Assembly: GCA_017307755.1 (NCBI GenBank)
Contig: JAFKGQ010000008.1
Location: 62,001-126,000 of the forward strand
From: Chitinophagaceae bacterium
GTDB taxonomy: Bacteria; Bacteroidota; Bacteroidia; Chitinophagales; Chitinophagaceae
Reading direction: 5' to 3'
DNA: 64,000 nt
The notes beneath the pieces were generated by a model. It was not told where the DNA came from. It did no database searches and saw only the letters and a list, made by a program, of their open reading frames with translations. The translations under genes and the position numbers were made by a program. This document shows positions 1-7,430 of the stretch, piece after piece; position 1 is the stretch's first letter, and each line of letters begins with the position of its first letter.

Positions 1-645
1 ATAAATAGCCCCAATTTTGGAGTTGCTATTTCCGCGAAGTTGAATGGGGTCGTAGGACTGTTGATGAGCGCCAATATCGACCAGGTACGGATGACGGTGA
101 TCTATGATCCCCATTCCGTACTGAGTCTTGGCCTGGAGGATTTTACGGCCGTTCGTTCACCTGACGGGGATGGGCATATCCTCTCCTGGATCGCCGGGGG
201 CGGGGCAGTAGACACCCGGTGTATCATCCAACGTTCGGGTGATGGTCACAGCTGGCAGGACATCGCCACTGTCCCGATGACCGGGGGACACACTTCCTCT
301 CCCTCCTCAAGCTATACCTATACGGATCACACCCCGCTGGACGGCGTTAATTTCTATCGTCTCCATGTGGTAGGTATGGACGGCAGCTCCTTCTGGTCCA
401 TAGTGAAGGAAGTAGACCGGATCACAACATCCCTGCGATGCTGGCCCAATCCGTTTGTCAATGTCATCCACATCCCCGATCAAACAGGAAGAAGGGTGGT
501 GTTAAAAGATATGCAGGGAAGGACCATGTATATAAAGACAGACGCCACGGGCGACTGGCAGATCCCGACAGCCGGGTTACCTCCGGGTCTTTACTTTCTG
601 CAAGTGGGCGCTGTGACATACAAAATGCTAAAACAGTCGAACTAG
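1..645 (+). CDS. T9SS cargo protein, C-terminal part (5' end outside window)
   Basis: The reading frame is open from base 1, so the gene starts upstream of the window; about 214 residues are visible. The last 70 or so residues look like a type A T9SS sorting domain: a WPNPF start, a later KDMQGR turn, then LPPGLYFLQV and a final lysine-rich KMLKQ end. Proteins of this kind are exported across the outer membrane by T9SS, and the PorU sortase removes the domain. The part before it looks like beta-sandwich (SGDGHSW, then VNFYRLHVVG). The passenger's function cannot be read from this fragment. A strong terminator follows directly. Confidence 0.8.
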   Translation: MNSPNFGVAISAKLNGVVGLLMSANIDQVRMTVIYDPHSVLSLGLEDFTAVRSPDGDGHILSWIAGGGAVDTRCIIQRSGDGHSWQDIATVPMTGGHTSSPSSSYTYTDHTPLDGVNFYRLHVVGMDGSSFWSIVKEVDRITTSLRCWPNPFVNVIHIPDQTGRRVVLKDMQGRTMYIKTDATGDWQIPTAGLPPGLYFLQVGAVTYKMLKQSN

Positions 646-731
646 CGGATAGGGACAGGGTATCACCACCCATCCGCTCAACATATGGACAGCCCGTGGC
701 CGCGGGCTGGAACCAGGGCCTCTCAAACCAT

Positions 732-766
732 GGGTCCGGCAAGGACGTAGCCGGGCCCAATTTTTT
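732..766 (+). terminator. Rho-independent terminator
   Basis: A nine-pair stem (732-740 with 750-758, one T-G wobble) around a nine-base loop is followed by AA and six T. It lies 87 bases after the T9SS cargo gene and separates it from the repeat-controlled ATPase gene. Confidence 0.75.
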
Positions 767-796
767 CAATATCTGTCACACTTGCTGTGATGGCCA

Positions 797-872
797 AAAC
801 GAAAATTTTTAATAAATATTTCGTATATAAACGAAAATTTTATAATAATTATGAGGGTTAAAGCGAAAATTT
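797..872 (+). repeat. Three direct repeats, 32-bp period, before ATPase gene
   Basis: The core ACGAAAATTT occurs at 799-808 and 831-840, and as GCGAAAATTT at 863-872. The start-to-start distance is 32 bases both times, about three helical turns. The last copy runs into a TAnnTTTG box and the ATPase start codon. An inverted half-site (ATTTCGT, 818-824) sits before the second copy. The layout suggests an operator for cooperative protein binding, possibly autoregulation by the ATPase; this is inference. A second array of the same design but other sequence precedes the related ATPase gene at 18057. Confidence 0.75.
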
Positions 873-873
873 G

Positions 874-881
874 TACCTTTG
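874..881 (+). promoter_or_regulatory. Bacteroidota -7 box (TAnnTTTG)
   Basis: TACCTTTG matches the Bacteroidota primary sigma -7 consensus TAnnTTTG. It ends seven bases before the ATG at 889, so the transcript would be leaderless or nearly so. No clear -33 TTG is seen at the right distance. Confidence 0.55.
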
Positions 882-888
882 TATTCTT

Positions 889-2022
889 ATGGTCCCCAGG
901 TTATTACAATCCATCATTGAAAAAAGGATAGGAAAACATAAAGCTATTCTTTTGCTTGGCCCAAGACAAGTGGGAAAAACTACCCTGATAAAACAACTAA
1001 CCAACTCTTTACAAGAGAAAATACTATGGCTGAATGGCGACGATGCAGATATACGGAATTCATTGCAGGAAGTCAATTCTACCAGGATCAAAACATTGAT
1101 TGGTAACAATACAATGATAATAATAGATGAAGCTCAGCGGATACCGGACATTGGGGTAACGATAAAGATAATAGTAGATAATATACCTCAGGTCCAGGTA
1201 ATTGCTACGGGCTCTTCTTCGTTGGAATTGGCAGGACAAATAAAGGAACCTCTGACAGGCCGGAAATACGAATACCACCTTTATCCTTTCAGTTTCGCTG
1301 AAATGGTAGAATATACAAGCCTGCTGGAAGAAAAAAGATTGTTAGAGCACCGCTTGATATTCGGATATTATCCGGAAATAGTAATCAATCCGGGAGAAGA
1401 GAGAGAGCATCTCCAATTACTCACTGACAGCTATCTTTATAAAGATCTTTTCACATTAGAACAGATAAAAAAACCGCAACTTCTGGAAAAATTGGTGCAG
1501 GCCCTGGCGCTGCAACTAGGCAATGAAGTGATCTATCACGAGTTGGCCCAGATTGTCGGGGCAGATAAGGAAACAATAGAAAGATATATAGATTTGTTAG
1601 AAAAGGCATTTGTAATATTCCGTATACCCTCTTTAAGCCGTAATCTTCGCAATGAAATAAAAAAAGGCCGAAAAATCTATTTTTGGGACAATGGCATCCG
1701 TAATGCTATAATTAAAAATTTTAACCAATTGTCATTACGCCAAGATACTGGCGCCCTGTGGGAAAATTTTATAGTCAGCGAGCGGCAAAAAGCTAACCAC
1801 TATAATAGCCATTTTGTCAATAAATATTTCTGGAGGACTCATGCTCAGCAGGAAATAGATTACGTGGAGGAAAGTAATGGCCGATTGGCTGCCTGGGAAT
1901 TTAAATGGAATCCCAAAGCGAAAGGGAAGATCCCGGCTACATTCCTCGAAGCCTATCCGGATACACAAACAGGTATCATTACACCCCAGAACATGGAAGA
2001 ATGGTTGTTACGTCTAGCCTAA
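889..2022 (+). CDS. AAA_14 / DUF4143 family ATPase (paralog 1)
   Basis: This 377-residue protein has a P-loop ATPase N-terminal half and a DUF4143 C-terminal half. The Walker A motif GPRQVGKTT is at residues 24-32, Walker B is IIIDEAQ at about 77-83, and a sensor-like ATGSS is at 106-110. Near the C-terminus EIDYV followed by WEFKW resembles the PD-(D/E)xK pattern seen in this family. A TTG 18 bases upstream is in frame, but the ATG at 889 gives the usual family start. Family members are common in Bacteroidota and archaea and their role is not settled. The gene stands alone behind a three-copy direct repeat. The paralog at 18057 shares the domain order but is clearly divergent. Confidence 0.88.
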   Translation: MVPRLLQSIIEKRIGKHKAILLLGPRQVGKTTLIKQLTNSLQEKILWLNGDDADIRNSLQEVNSTRIKTLIGNNTMIIIDEAQRIPDIGVTIKIIVDNIPQVQVIATGSSSLELAGQIKEPLTGRKYEYHLYPFSFAEMVEYTSLLEEKRLLEHRLIFGYYPEIVINPGEEREHLQLLTDSYLYKDLFTLEQIKKPQLLEKLVQALALQLGNEVIYHELAQIVGADKETIERYIDLLEKAFVIFRIPSLSRNLRNEIKKGRKIYFWDNGIRNAIIKNFNQLSLRQDTGALWENFIVSERQKANHYNSHFVNKYFWRTHAQQEIDYVEESNGRLAAWEFKWNPKAKGKIPATFLEAYPDTQTGIITPQNMEEWLLRLA

Positions 2023-2094
2023 ATCGTAACAGAACATCATCCATCAGTTTCTGAACAGAATTCAGTACCTTCCCATACTGTTAAACCTTATAAT

Positions 2095-2445
2095 ATGACA
2101 ACCTTCAATCAACAGGGACAACAGGTCAACCATCAATATAATTCCGGCGGGGACATGTTTTTCGGCCATCCCCCGGACCCCGGCAAATTGATCGAACAAC
2201 TATCCGCGCTTGCCGCCCGCCTCGATGCGCTTGCCGCCGCCGGCTCGATAGATGCAACCAGCGCCGGACAAATAAAAGAAGTATTACAACAATCCTCCGA
2301 AGAGCTCAAAAGACCTGAAAAGAATAAGAACAGGATCCTCCAGCTGCTGAAAAAGGGTGAAGAACTGCTAAAGGGAGTTTCATCCGCTGCCGGTATTGCA
2401 GGATATATCGAGAAGCTCATACATTATATCAAAATGTTTGTATGA
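2095..2445 (+). CDS. Small protein with amyloid-signalling-like N-terminal motif
   Basis: A 116-residue protein of unrecognised family. Residues 4-16 read FNQQGQQVNHQYN, followed by a Gly-rich GGD; this is nearly the same as the start of the next protein (FDQRGQRVDHQFN). Gln/Asn/Gly/Val motifs like this at the N-terminus are known from bacterial amyloid signalling sequences and conflict-system effectors. After a Pro-rich break come predicted helices (residues 33-75), a Lys-rich stretch, and a C-terminal amphipathic to hydrophobic segment, AAGIAGYIEKLIHYIKMFV, that could contact membranes. The stop overlaps the next start (ATGA), so the two are probably translationally coupled. A role in defence or regulated killing is inference from the shared motif and context. 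Confidence 0.75.
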   Translation: MTTFNQQGQQVNHQYNSGGDMFFGHPPDPGKLIEQLSALAARLDALAAAGSIDATSAGQIKEVLQQSSEELKRPEKNKNRILQLLKKGEELLKGVSSAAGIAGYIEKLIHYIKMFV

Positions 2446-2966
2446 CGGACTTCGATCAAAGAGGGCAGCGTGTGGATCACCAGTTTAATGTGGGGAATAT
2501 CACTATTCATATCCATGCAAATACCCCACCCGATATAGCCTCCTTATTGCAACGTTCTATCCGCAGCATGCAGATGAAACGATATGACGAGGCAATAAAG
2601 CTGATCGATCGGGTATTGATGGAAGACGATAGTCTCTCAGATGCCTTTTATTACCAGGCCTTGATCCAATTACATGGCAGACGGCCCGCGCTGCTTACAA
2701 AATCGCAGGCTGACAAAATATGTCAGTCTATTGAGATCGCCTGTGAATTGAATCCCCAGGAAGCGCACTATTATTACTTACTCGCCTGGATAAAACATGA
2801 TTTCTATACGGTGAATGGTTTTCTCATGCCGGGTGATCGTATCCCAGCCTTTTTGCGCAGCGCATCCCGCTGCCATATCGATCGTCCCAAATGCGAAGAA
2901 ATGATCCTGCATGCCGGCGCGGCATCCGACAGCATTTTAGTGAAATGGATCGATGCACAATTATAA
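2442..2966 (+). CDS. TPR-like protein with the same N-terminal motif
   Basis: A 174-residue protein. Residues 4-16 (FDQRGQRVDHQFN) match the neighbour upstream at eight of thirteen positions, with conservative changes elsewhere; VGNITIHIHA follows as short beta strands. Residues 30-130 read like degenerate TPR helices (MKRYDEAIKLIDRVLMEDD, then DAFYYQALIQLHG, and PQEAHYYYLLAWIKHDF). The motif plus repeats suggests an adaptor that could polymerise with, or be seeded by, the neighbour through the common N-terminus. The last residues, ILVKWIDAQL, are echoed at the start of the next protein (LLVKFMDAQL) by a short DNA duplication. It overlaps its upstream neighbour by four bases. Confidence 0.75.
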   Translation: MTDFDQRGQRVDHQFNVGNITIHIHANTPPDIASLLQRSIRSMQMKRYDEAIKLIDRVLMEDDSLSDAFYYQALIQLHGRRPALLTKSQADKICQSIEIACELNPQEAHYYYLLAWIKHDFYTVNGFLMPGDRIPAFLRSASRCHIDRPKCEEMILHAGAASDSILVKWIDAQL

Positions 2967-3003
2967 AATCCTATTAGTAAAATTTATGGATGCTCAATTA
3001 AGA
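2937..3003. repeat. Imperfect 30-bp direct duplication at a gene junction
   Basis: Bases 2937-2966 and 2974-3003 match at about 22 of 30 positions with an offset of 37. Because 37 is not a multiple of three, the same peptide (VKWIDAQL versus VKFMDAQL) ends one gene and begins the next in a different frame. The copy supplies a possible ATG start at 2986. Confidence 0.65.
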
Positions 3004-3747
3004 AGACAACAACTAAAAAGGTATTTCCTCACTTATAAGCTGAAAACCCCCCTGATCATGATCGTCGTAGGATGGCTGATCTCAAAAGTCACCTACCCTC
3101 ACGGACTCTCCGGGCTCGGGAATATAGCAGTCGCGATGATCCTGGTGGGCGCCGGCTGGATAGCCTATCAGGTATGGCTACACAACAATGCGCCTTCGGA
3201 TGAGACGGTGGATCAATGGTTGGAGGATGATCTGAAAGACCTCATTCGCGCCGCCCATGAAAAAACAGACCTGCTTCCCGAACATATGATAGGGACCCCG
3301 TTAGTCATCCGTTCCCCGATCCTATGGCTTACACATGGAATTGACAACACAGACCTGGTGTTCAAAAAAGGAAAGGATAAATACGTTCGGTTTGGCGTGT
3401 ACAACGTGACCATTTTCATATTGGCGGAACATCTGCTGGCATCCTACAGATGTGATTATGACTTCATCCGGAAAGTCGCCCTGAACGAGACGACGAGGGA
3501 ATATCACTACAGGGATATTGTTTCTGTCAATACCGAGGAATCCTCTACAAATTATACGCTTCCGGATGGCCAACGACTGATAAAGGCGCAGTCTTTCCGG
3601 CTGTCCGTTGCTTCCGGAGAGAACATCCGCATCACTATTGAGGTGCATCAATTCAAAACAATGACGAGAGGTGAGATACCTTCTACGGGAGCCGAGGCAG
3701 CTGTTAAAGTGATCAGGAACATGCTGCGGGATAAAAAGAACGCCTGA
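2953..3747 (+). CDS. Two-helix membrane protein, third gene of the cassette
   Basis: Up to 264 residues. Either the ATG at 2953 (overlapping the upstream gene by 14 bases) or the one at 2986 (MDAQLRRQQ) may be the start; the second leaves a short gap. Two hydrophobic segments at about residues 33-48 and 55-75 are likely membrane helices. The remainder is a mixed alpha/beta soluble domain with segments KYVRFGVYNVTIFILAEHLL and AQSFRLSVASGENI that I cannot assign with confidence; a PH-like fold is possible. Position after two motif-sharing small proteins suggests a membrane-bound output or anchor for that system. This is contextual inference. Confidence 0.75.
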   Translation: MHNYKILLVKFMDAQLRRQQLKRYFLTYKLKTPLIMIVVGWLISKVTYPHGLSGLGNIAVAMILVGAGWIAYQVWLHNNAPSDETVDQWLEDDLKDLIRAAHEKTDLLPEHMIGTPLVIRSPILWLTHGIDNTDLVFKKGKDKYVRFGVYNVTIFILAEHLLASYRCDYDFIRKVALNETTREYHYRDIVSVNTEESSTNYTLPDGQRLIKAQSFRLSVASGENIRITIEVHQFKTMTRGEIPSTGAEAAVKVIRNMLRDKKNA

Positions 3748-3758
3748 GCGGGAGCCCA

Positions 3759-4652
3759 TCATCTCCCTTCCGTCTGACTCCGATACGTACTCTCAAATAT
3801 CTTATCCGCATTGCGAGCCTCAAAACCTTCCCGTCTATGCTGACGGCCCAATGTGCCGGAGGAGAGCCCGGCATATTCCGGCAGGACCTTTCTTTCCGCA
3901 AACTCCACATAGCTGCCGGCGATCATTTTTTTCTCGCCACCCGCAAAAGCCGCCTCGATCTTGCCCGCCACGGTAGCGCTCTGTAACAGTAGCCCGTCCG
4001 GACTTTGCTTGATCTTGCCGCCCGCACTGTTGAGCGTAAACCCATGACGCTCCAGGAAATCGTTAAAGGCGGCGATCGTATTATATCCTTCCGGCAGATT
4101 GTGCACGCTGATGGTAAAATGGTTGAGATAGTACCTGTTGTAGATCACCCAGGCCGCATATTCACTCTCCGCCGCCAGCGTTTCATAATCCGCCAGCGTA
4201 GGCAGGGGCCACAGACTGCTATGAAGGAATGCATCCATTACAGCGCCGTCTGACAAGTCCAGCGCATCCACAGGGTCGGCATGGATCTCCCGGGTATAGT
4301 CGCCGATGATCTTCTGCGCCGCGGACGAGAGGTCCTGCACCCGCAGCTGGCTGAGAAAGATACGGGGATAACGCTCCGCAGGAGGCGCATACCAGTAAGC
4401 GTCCAGTTTCTTTTCGGGGAAGTAATAATAGTCCTTTTTTATATAGCCCAGGGCGAGGAATATCTTCTCCAGCGAAGCAATACCCAGGTGAGGGATCCCC
4501 AGGCTGCGAAAGGCGATATGGTCGTTCTCTATGTCGGAAGGGACATGGATAATGCCTTCGGTGGTCATAACATCCAGCACCCGCTGTACATCAGGCACTC
4601 TTTTGGTGTAGCGGCGCATCAGTCCGTCCAGAACAAAGTCGAGCGTATTCAT
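3759..4652 (-). CDS. DUF1338 family protein (2-oxoadipate dioxygenase/decarboxylase-like)
   Basis: A 297-residue protein starting at MNTLDFVLDGLMRRYT. The family includes HglS/YdcJ, Fe(II) enzymes that turn 2-oxoadipate into 2-hydroxyglutarate in lysine breakdown. The metal and substrate pattern is visible: HIAFR (His45, Arg49), a later His in NHFTISVHN, and a Glu in VEFAER near the C-terminus. It converges with the membrane-protein gene, with only 11 bases between the stops. No lysine-catabolic neighbours are present, so the substrate here is unproven. An in-frame extension to 4712 exists, but the family normally begins at the chosen methionine. Confidence 0.85.
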   Translation of the reverse strand: MNTLDFVLDGLMRRYTKRVPDVQRVLDVMTTEGIIHVPSDIENDHIAFRSLGIPHLGIASLEKIFLALGYIKKDYYYFPEKKLDAYWYAPPAERYPRIFLSQLRVQDLSSAAQKIIGDYTREIHADPVDALDLSDGAVMDAFLHSSLWPLPTLADYETLAAESEYAAWVIYNRYYLNHFTISVHNLPEGYNTIAAFNDFLERHGFTLNSAGGKIKQSPDGLLLQSATVAGKIEAAFAGGEKKMIAGSYVEFAERKVLPEYAGLSSGTLGRQHRREGFEARNADKIFESTYRSQTEGR

Positions 4653-5179
4653 GTGGGCAAGGTAAAAATTTTTTTCCGTACAGCCCCGGCATCGTAAATC
4701 TACGAGCCCCACCTTCGGAGAATACTCGATGCTAGGTGTTTGTTCCTAACGCACAATAAGTTTAGTGATAAATGATTGCAACCGATGACGCAAATCCTTG
4801 GCAACCACGGATCCCCACCGCATCTTTGTGCTGTTGAAATAACAAACTATACCCAAAACCAAGGCTCGATCCAATATCCGTACCGTAGTAGCATCCAATG
4901 TCCTTTTGCCGCTTGCCGGCAAAAACCGTTAAGGCCCGTTGTAAAATCCGGTATCCAACAAGTCCGCCCGTGGGCGGCAAAACCTAAACCTGACCGCACC
5001 CTGTGAAACCAGACCCAGCGTCCGCATATCCGGCTACTGGTGAAACTGCTCCAAATGCATTACCCGCTGTGACCCCGGCGGGTTTTTGTTTTATCCCCGC
5101 CGCCACTCAATCCCCCGCATTTCTTACCGACAAAATACCTCCTTTCGCCGCCAATCCCCGGAATACTGCCTATTGTCCC
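4653..5179. other. Gene-poor region with two hairpins
   Basis: I can support no gene here. It holds a perfect eight-pair hairpin at 4904-4924 (TTTTGCCG with CGGCAAAA) and a terminator-like hairpin at 5062-5087 (ACCCGC with GCGGGT, then a T run). A short minus-strand frame at 4762-4980 contains a beta-barrel-like stretch (DIGSSLGFGYSLLF) and may be the worn end of an outer-membrane protein gene. It has no other support. Confidence 0.5.
5062..5087 (+). terminator. Terminator-like hairpin
   Basis: A six-pair stem (5062-5067 with 5078-5083), ten-base loop, and a run of five T. No clear plus-strand gene lies directly upstream, so its role is uncertain. Confidence 0.35.
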
Positions 5180-5210
5180 TTGCACAGGCTAACGTAACAC
5201 CCTAGATTTG
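5180..5210 (+). promoter_or_regulatory. Promoter of LiaF-like/LytS operon
   Basis: TTG at 5180-5182 and TAGATTTG at 5203-5210 fit the Bacteroidota -33/-7 promoter, with a 20-base spacer. The ATG at 5227 follows 16 bases after the -7 box. Confidence 0.6.
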
Positions 5211-5226
5211 GTTAAAATTCAACAAA

Positions 5227-5997
5227 ATGACGGATGACAATGTAAAATATGAGGGAAGACGGGGGGGACGGATAGGAGCAGGGGTATTCCTCCTGTTGAT
5301 AGGCGGGGTCTTGCTGTTGGACCAGATGGGCTTCCCTTTACCGGACTGGCTCTTTAGCTGGCATGTGCTCCTGATCGCAATTGGTCTGTTCATCGGTCTT
5401 CGACATAATTTCAGAGGAGGCGCCTGGGCCATCCTTATCCTGGTAGGCGGCTTTTTTATGATACAGGACTATTACCCCCACTTCCCGCTGCGACGCTTTA
5501 TCTGGCCGGCTGTGCTCATCTTTGTCGGCCTCCTCATCATCCTTTCACCCCGTACCAACAGCCGCCGCTGGCGCAACAAATGGGAGGAAGGTTGGCATAA
5601 AAGGAACTACTCAAGGAGTTACGCCCAAACCTTTTCCACTTCCAGGGAAGGCTATACTTCCGAAGATTATGTGGATTCGACGGCTATTTTCGGCGGGATA
5701 CATAAAAAGGTCGTATCAAAGAACTTCAAAGGAGGGGATATCACCAGCATTATGGGAGGTACGGAGCTGGACCTGACCCAGGCCGACTTCACTGGTGTCA
5801 TACGGCTGGATGTCACCCAGGTGATGGGAGGTACCAAGATCATCGTACCGGCCCATTGGGAAGTCCGCTCAGAGGTAACGGCCATGTTCGCTGGCTTTGA
5901 AGACAAACGACAACAACCCGCCGTCACCAATCCCGAAAAGGTGATGATACTGGAAGGCACCTCCTTCTTTGGCGGCATCGAACTAAAAAATTTTTAA
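5227..5997 (+). CDS. LiaF-like membrane protein
   Basis: A 256-residue protein with four predicted membrane helices in the first 110 residues (about 15-33, 44-60, 65-82 and 90-107), a basic linker, and a C-terminal beta-helix-like domain. That domain holds repeated Gly-Gly turns (IFGGIHKK, IMGGTELDL, VMGGTKIIV, FFGGIELKNF), typical of the LiaF C-terminal / DUF2154 family. LiaF proteins regulate envelope-stress two-component systems in Firmicutes. Here the gene opens an apparent operon that ends in a LytS-type kinase and a LytTR regulator, so it may modulate that kinase; this is inferred from context. A good -33/-7 promoter precedes it. Confidence 0.8.
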   Translation: MTDDNVKYEGRRGGRIGAGVFLLLIGGVLLLDQMGFPLPDWLFSWHVLLIAIGLFIGLRHNFRGGAWAILILVGGFFMIQDYYPHFPLRRFIWPAVLIFVGLLIILSPRTNSRRWRNKWEEGWHKRNYSRSYAQTFSTSREGYTSEDYVDSTAIFGGIHKKVVSKNFKGGDITSIMGGTELDLTQADFTGVIRLDVTQVMGGTKIIVPAHWEVRSEVTAMFAGFEDKRQQPAVTNPEKVMILEGTSFFGGIELKNF

Positions 5998-6013
5998 TCC
6001 AAAAGCATTATCC

Positions 6014-6373
6014 ATGAATTGGTATCTCTCAAAGATCATTTTCCGGATCATCTGCGGGGATGGGGACCATACTCCTCAGTTTGACGAACAGCTTCGCCTG
6101 ATCAACGCCGACGACGAAGAAGAAGCATTCAGAAAGGCCATGATCATTGGTGAAAAAGAACAGGACGGTTTCTACAACCACGAACAAAAGCTCGTGCAAT
6201 GGAAATTTATCAATGTGGCGGAATTGTACAAGCTCAGCGGATTGCTGGACGGCGCGGAAGTATATTCCCGTATCCAGGAGACGGACGATCCTGACCGCTA
6301 CATAGAGTTTACCAACAGAAAGGCGGCCCATATCCAGGGGAATAGTACACACAAGATGCTGGAACTCTTATAA
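6014..6373 (+). CDS. DUF4288 family protein
   Basis: A 119-residue soluble protein with the N-terminal MNWYLSKIIFRI typical of DUF4288, an acidic DDEEEAFRKA helix, and WKFINVAELYKL in the middle. Members are small and without known function. It lies 16 bases after the LiaF-like gene and one base before the kinase gene, so all four genes are probably cotranscribed. Confidence 0.75.
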   Translation: MNWYLSKIIFRIICGDGDHTPQFDEQLRLINADDEEEAFRKAMIIGEKEQDGFYNHEQKLVQWKFINVAELYKLSGLLDGAEVYSRIQETDDPDRYIEFTNRKAAHIQGNSTHKMLELL

Positions 6374-6374
6374 T

Positions 6375-7430
6375 ATGGCAAGATCACCGCTATCCATCGG
6401 GAAATTTCTCCTCATCTTCGTCTCCTGGTGGCTCATCTGGGCCTTCCTGCAGACCCTCCTGCTCCTGGGGTTTGGATTACGGCTGGGGATAGCAGTGTCC
6501 GACAGTATAGTAGCCAATACCCTGGTTGCACTATCCTGCGGTTTTGTCAGCAATAACCTTCAATATTATCTCCCCAAAAAAGAACGCTACTGGTATATCC
6601 TGTTCCTCAGCCTGGGACTCAGCATCCTGATCACCATCGCCTGTAAAGGCATTCTCGTGCCCCTGCTCACAGGGCTTGACCCGGATTACGCCAACTTTTT
6701 TTCAAAGTCATGGCCTGTGCGCTTTGACATCATCTTTCTGCAGGTGGGCTGTATGACGATCCTCAGCGTGCTTTGGTACTCATCCGAAGAGGAGCAGCAA
6801 CAACTGCAACGTAAGACAGATGCCGAGCGGCTGGCAAAAGAGGCGGAGCTGTTCAAACTACGACAGCAACTGGCGCCTCATTTTTTATTTAATAGCCTCA
6901 ATAGCATCAGCGCACTCATCGGTAGCCGGCCGGAACAGGCAAGAAAGATGATCCAGCAGCTCTCGGATTTTCTCCGCAGCAACCTGAAGGAAGAAGAACA
7001 ACAGTCCGTACTGCTGGCCGAAGAATTGCAATATCTCGAACTGTACCTGGACATCGAAAAAGTGCGTTTTGGCCACCGCCTCAGCACAGATATCCATCGG
7101 GACGAAGACAGCCTCATAATGACCCTGCCCCCGATGCTGCTACAGCCGATAGTAGAAAATGCCATCAAGTTCGGTCTGTATGACACCACCGAAACCGTCA
7201 CCATTTCCATCGACGCAAGAGCCGTGGGTAACAACCTCGTGATCGCCGTGTCAAACCCTTTTGACCCGGATACTTCCCGCCCCAAACAAGGGGCAGGCTT
7301 CGGGCTTTCATCCATACAAAGAAGATTATATCTTTTATTTGCCCGGGGAGATCTCCTGCAGACCCGTATCGACGGCAATATATTCACAGCAATTGTAAAT
7401 ATTCCACAAAATACAACACCAACCACATGA
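6375..7430 (+). CDS. LytS/YehU-type sensor histidine kinase
   Basis: A 351-residue inner-membrane kinase. The first 135 residues hold about four hydrophobic segments; a charged coiled coil follows (about 137-165). The phospho-acceptor box LAPHFLFNSLNSI places the histidine at residue 169, and the ATP-binding N box LQPIVENAIKFGL has its Asn at 262. GAGFGLSSIQRRL is the G box. This is the His_kinase plus HATPase_c layout of the LytS class. The gene overlaps the response-regulator gene by four bases (ATGA). Confidence 0.93.
   Translation: MARSPLSIGKFLLIFVSWWLIWAFLQTLLLLGFGLRLGIAVSDSIVANTLVALSCGFVSNNLQYYLPKKERYWYILFLSLGLSILITIACKGILVPLLTGLDPDYANFFSKSWPVRFDIIFLQVGCMTILSVLWYSSEEEQQQLQRKTDAERLAKEAELFKLRQQLAPHFLFNSLNSISALIGSRPEQARKMIQQLSDFLRSNLKEEEQQSVLLAEELQYLELYLDIEKVRFGHRLSTDIHRDEDSLIMTLPPMLLQPIVENAIKFGLYDTTETVTISIDARAVGNNLVIAVSNPFDPDTSRPKQGAGFGLSSIQRRLYLLFARGDLLQTRIDGNIFTAIVNIPQNTTPTT

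Noticed and set aside
438..812. Plus-strand frame overlapping the T9SS cargo gene and its terminator
   Set aside because: It runs across a good terminator and the sorting domain in another frame, with no recognisable protein content.
797..872. Direct repeats read as a small CRISPR array
   Set aside because: The repeat cores are 10 bases and the spacers AT-rich and promoter-like; no cas genes are present.
4762..4980. Minus-strand 72-codon frame with barrel-like residues
   Set aside because: There is no signal peptide, promoter or homologous neighbour; it is kept only as a note on the intergenic region.
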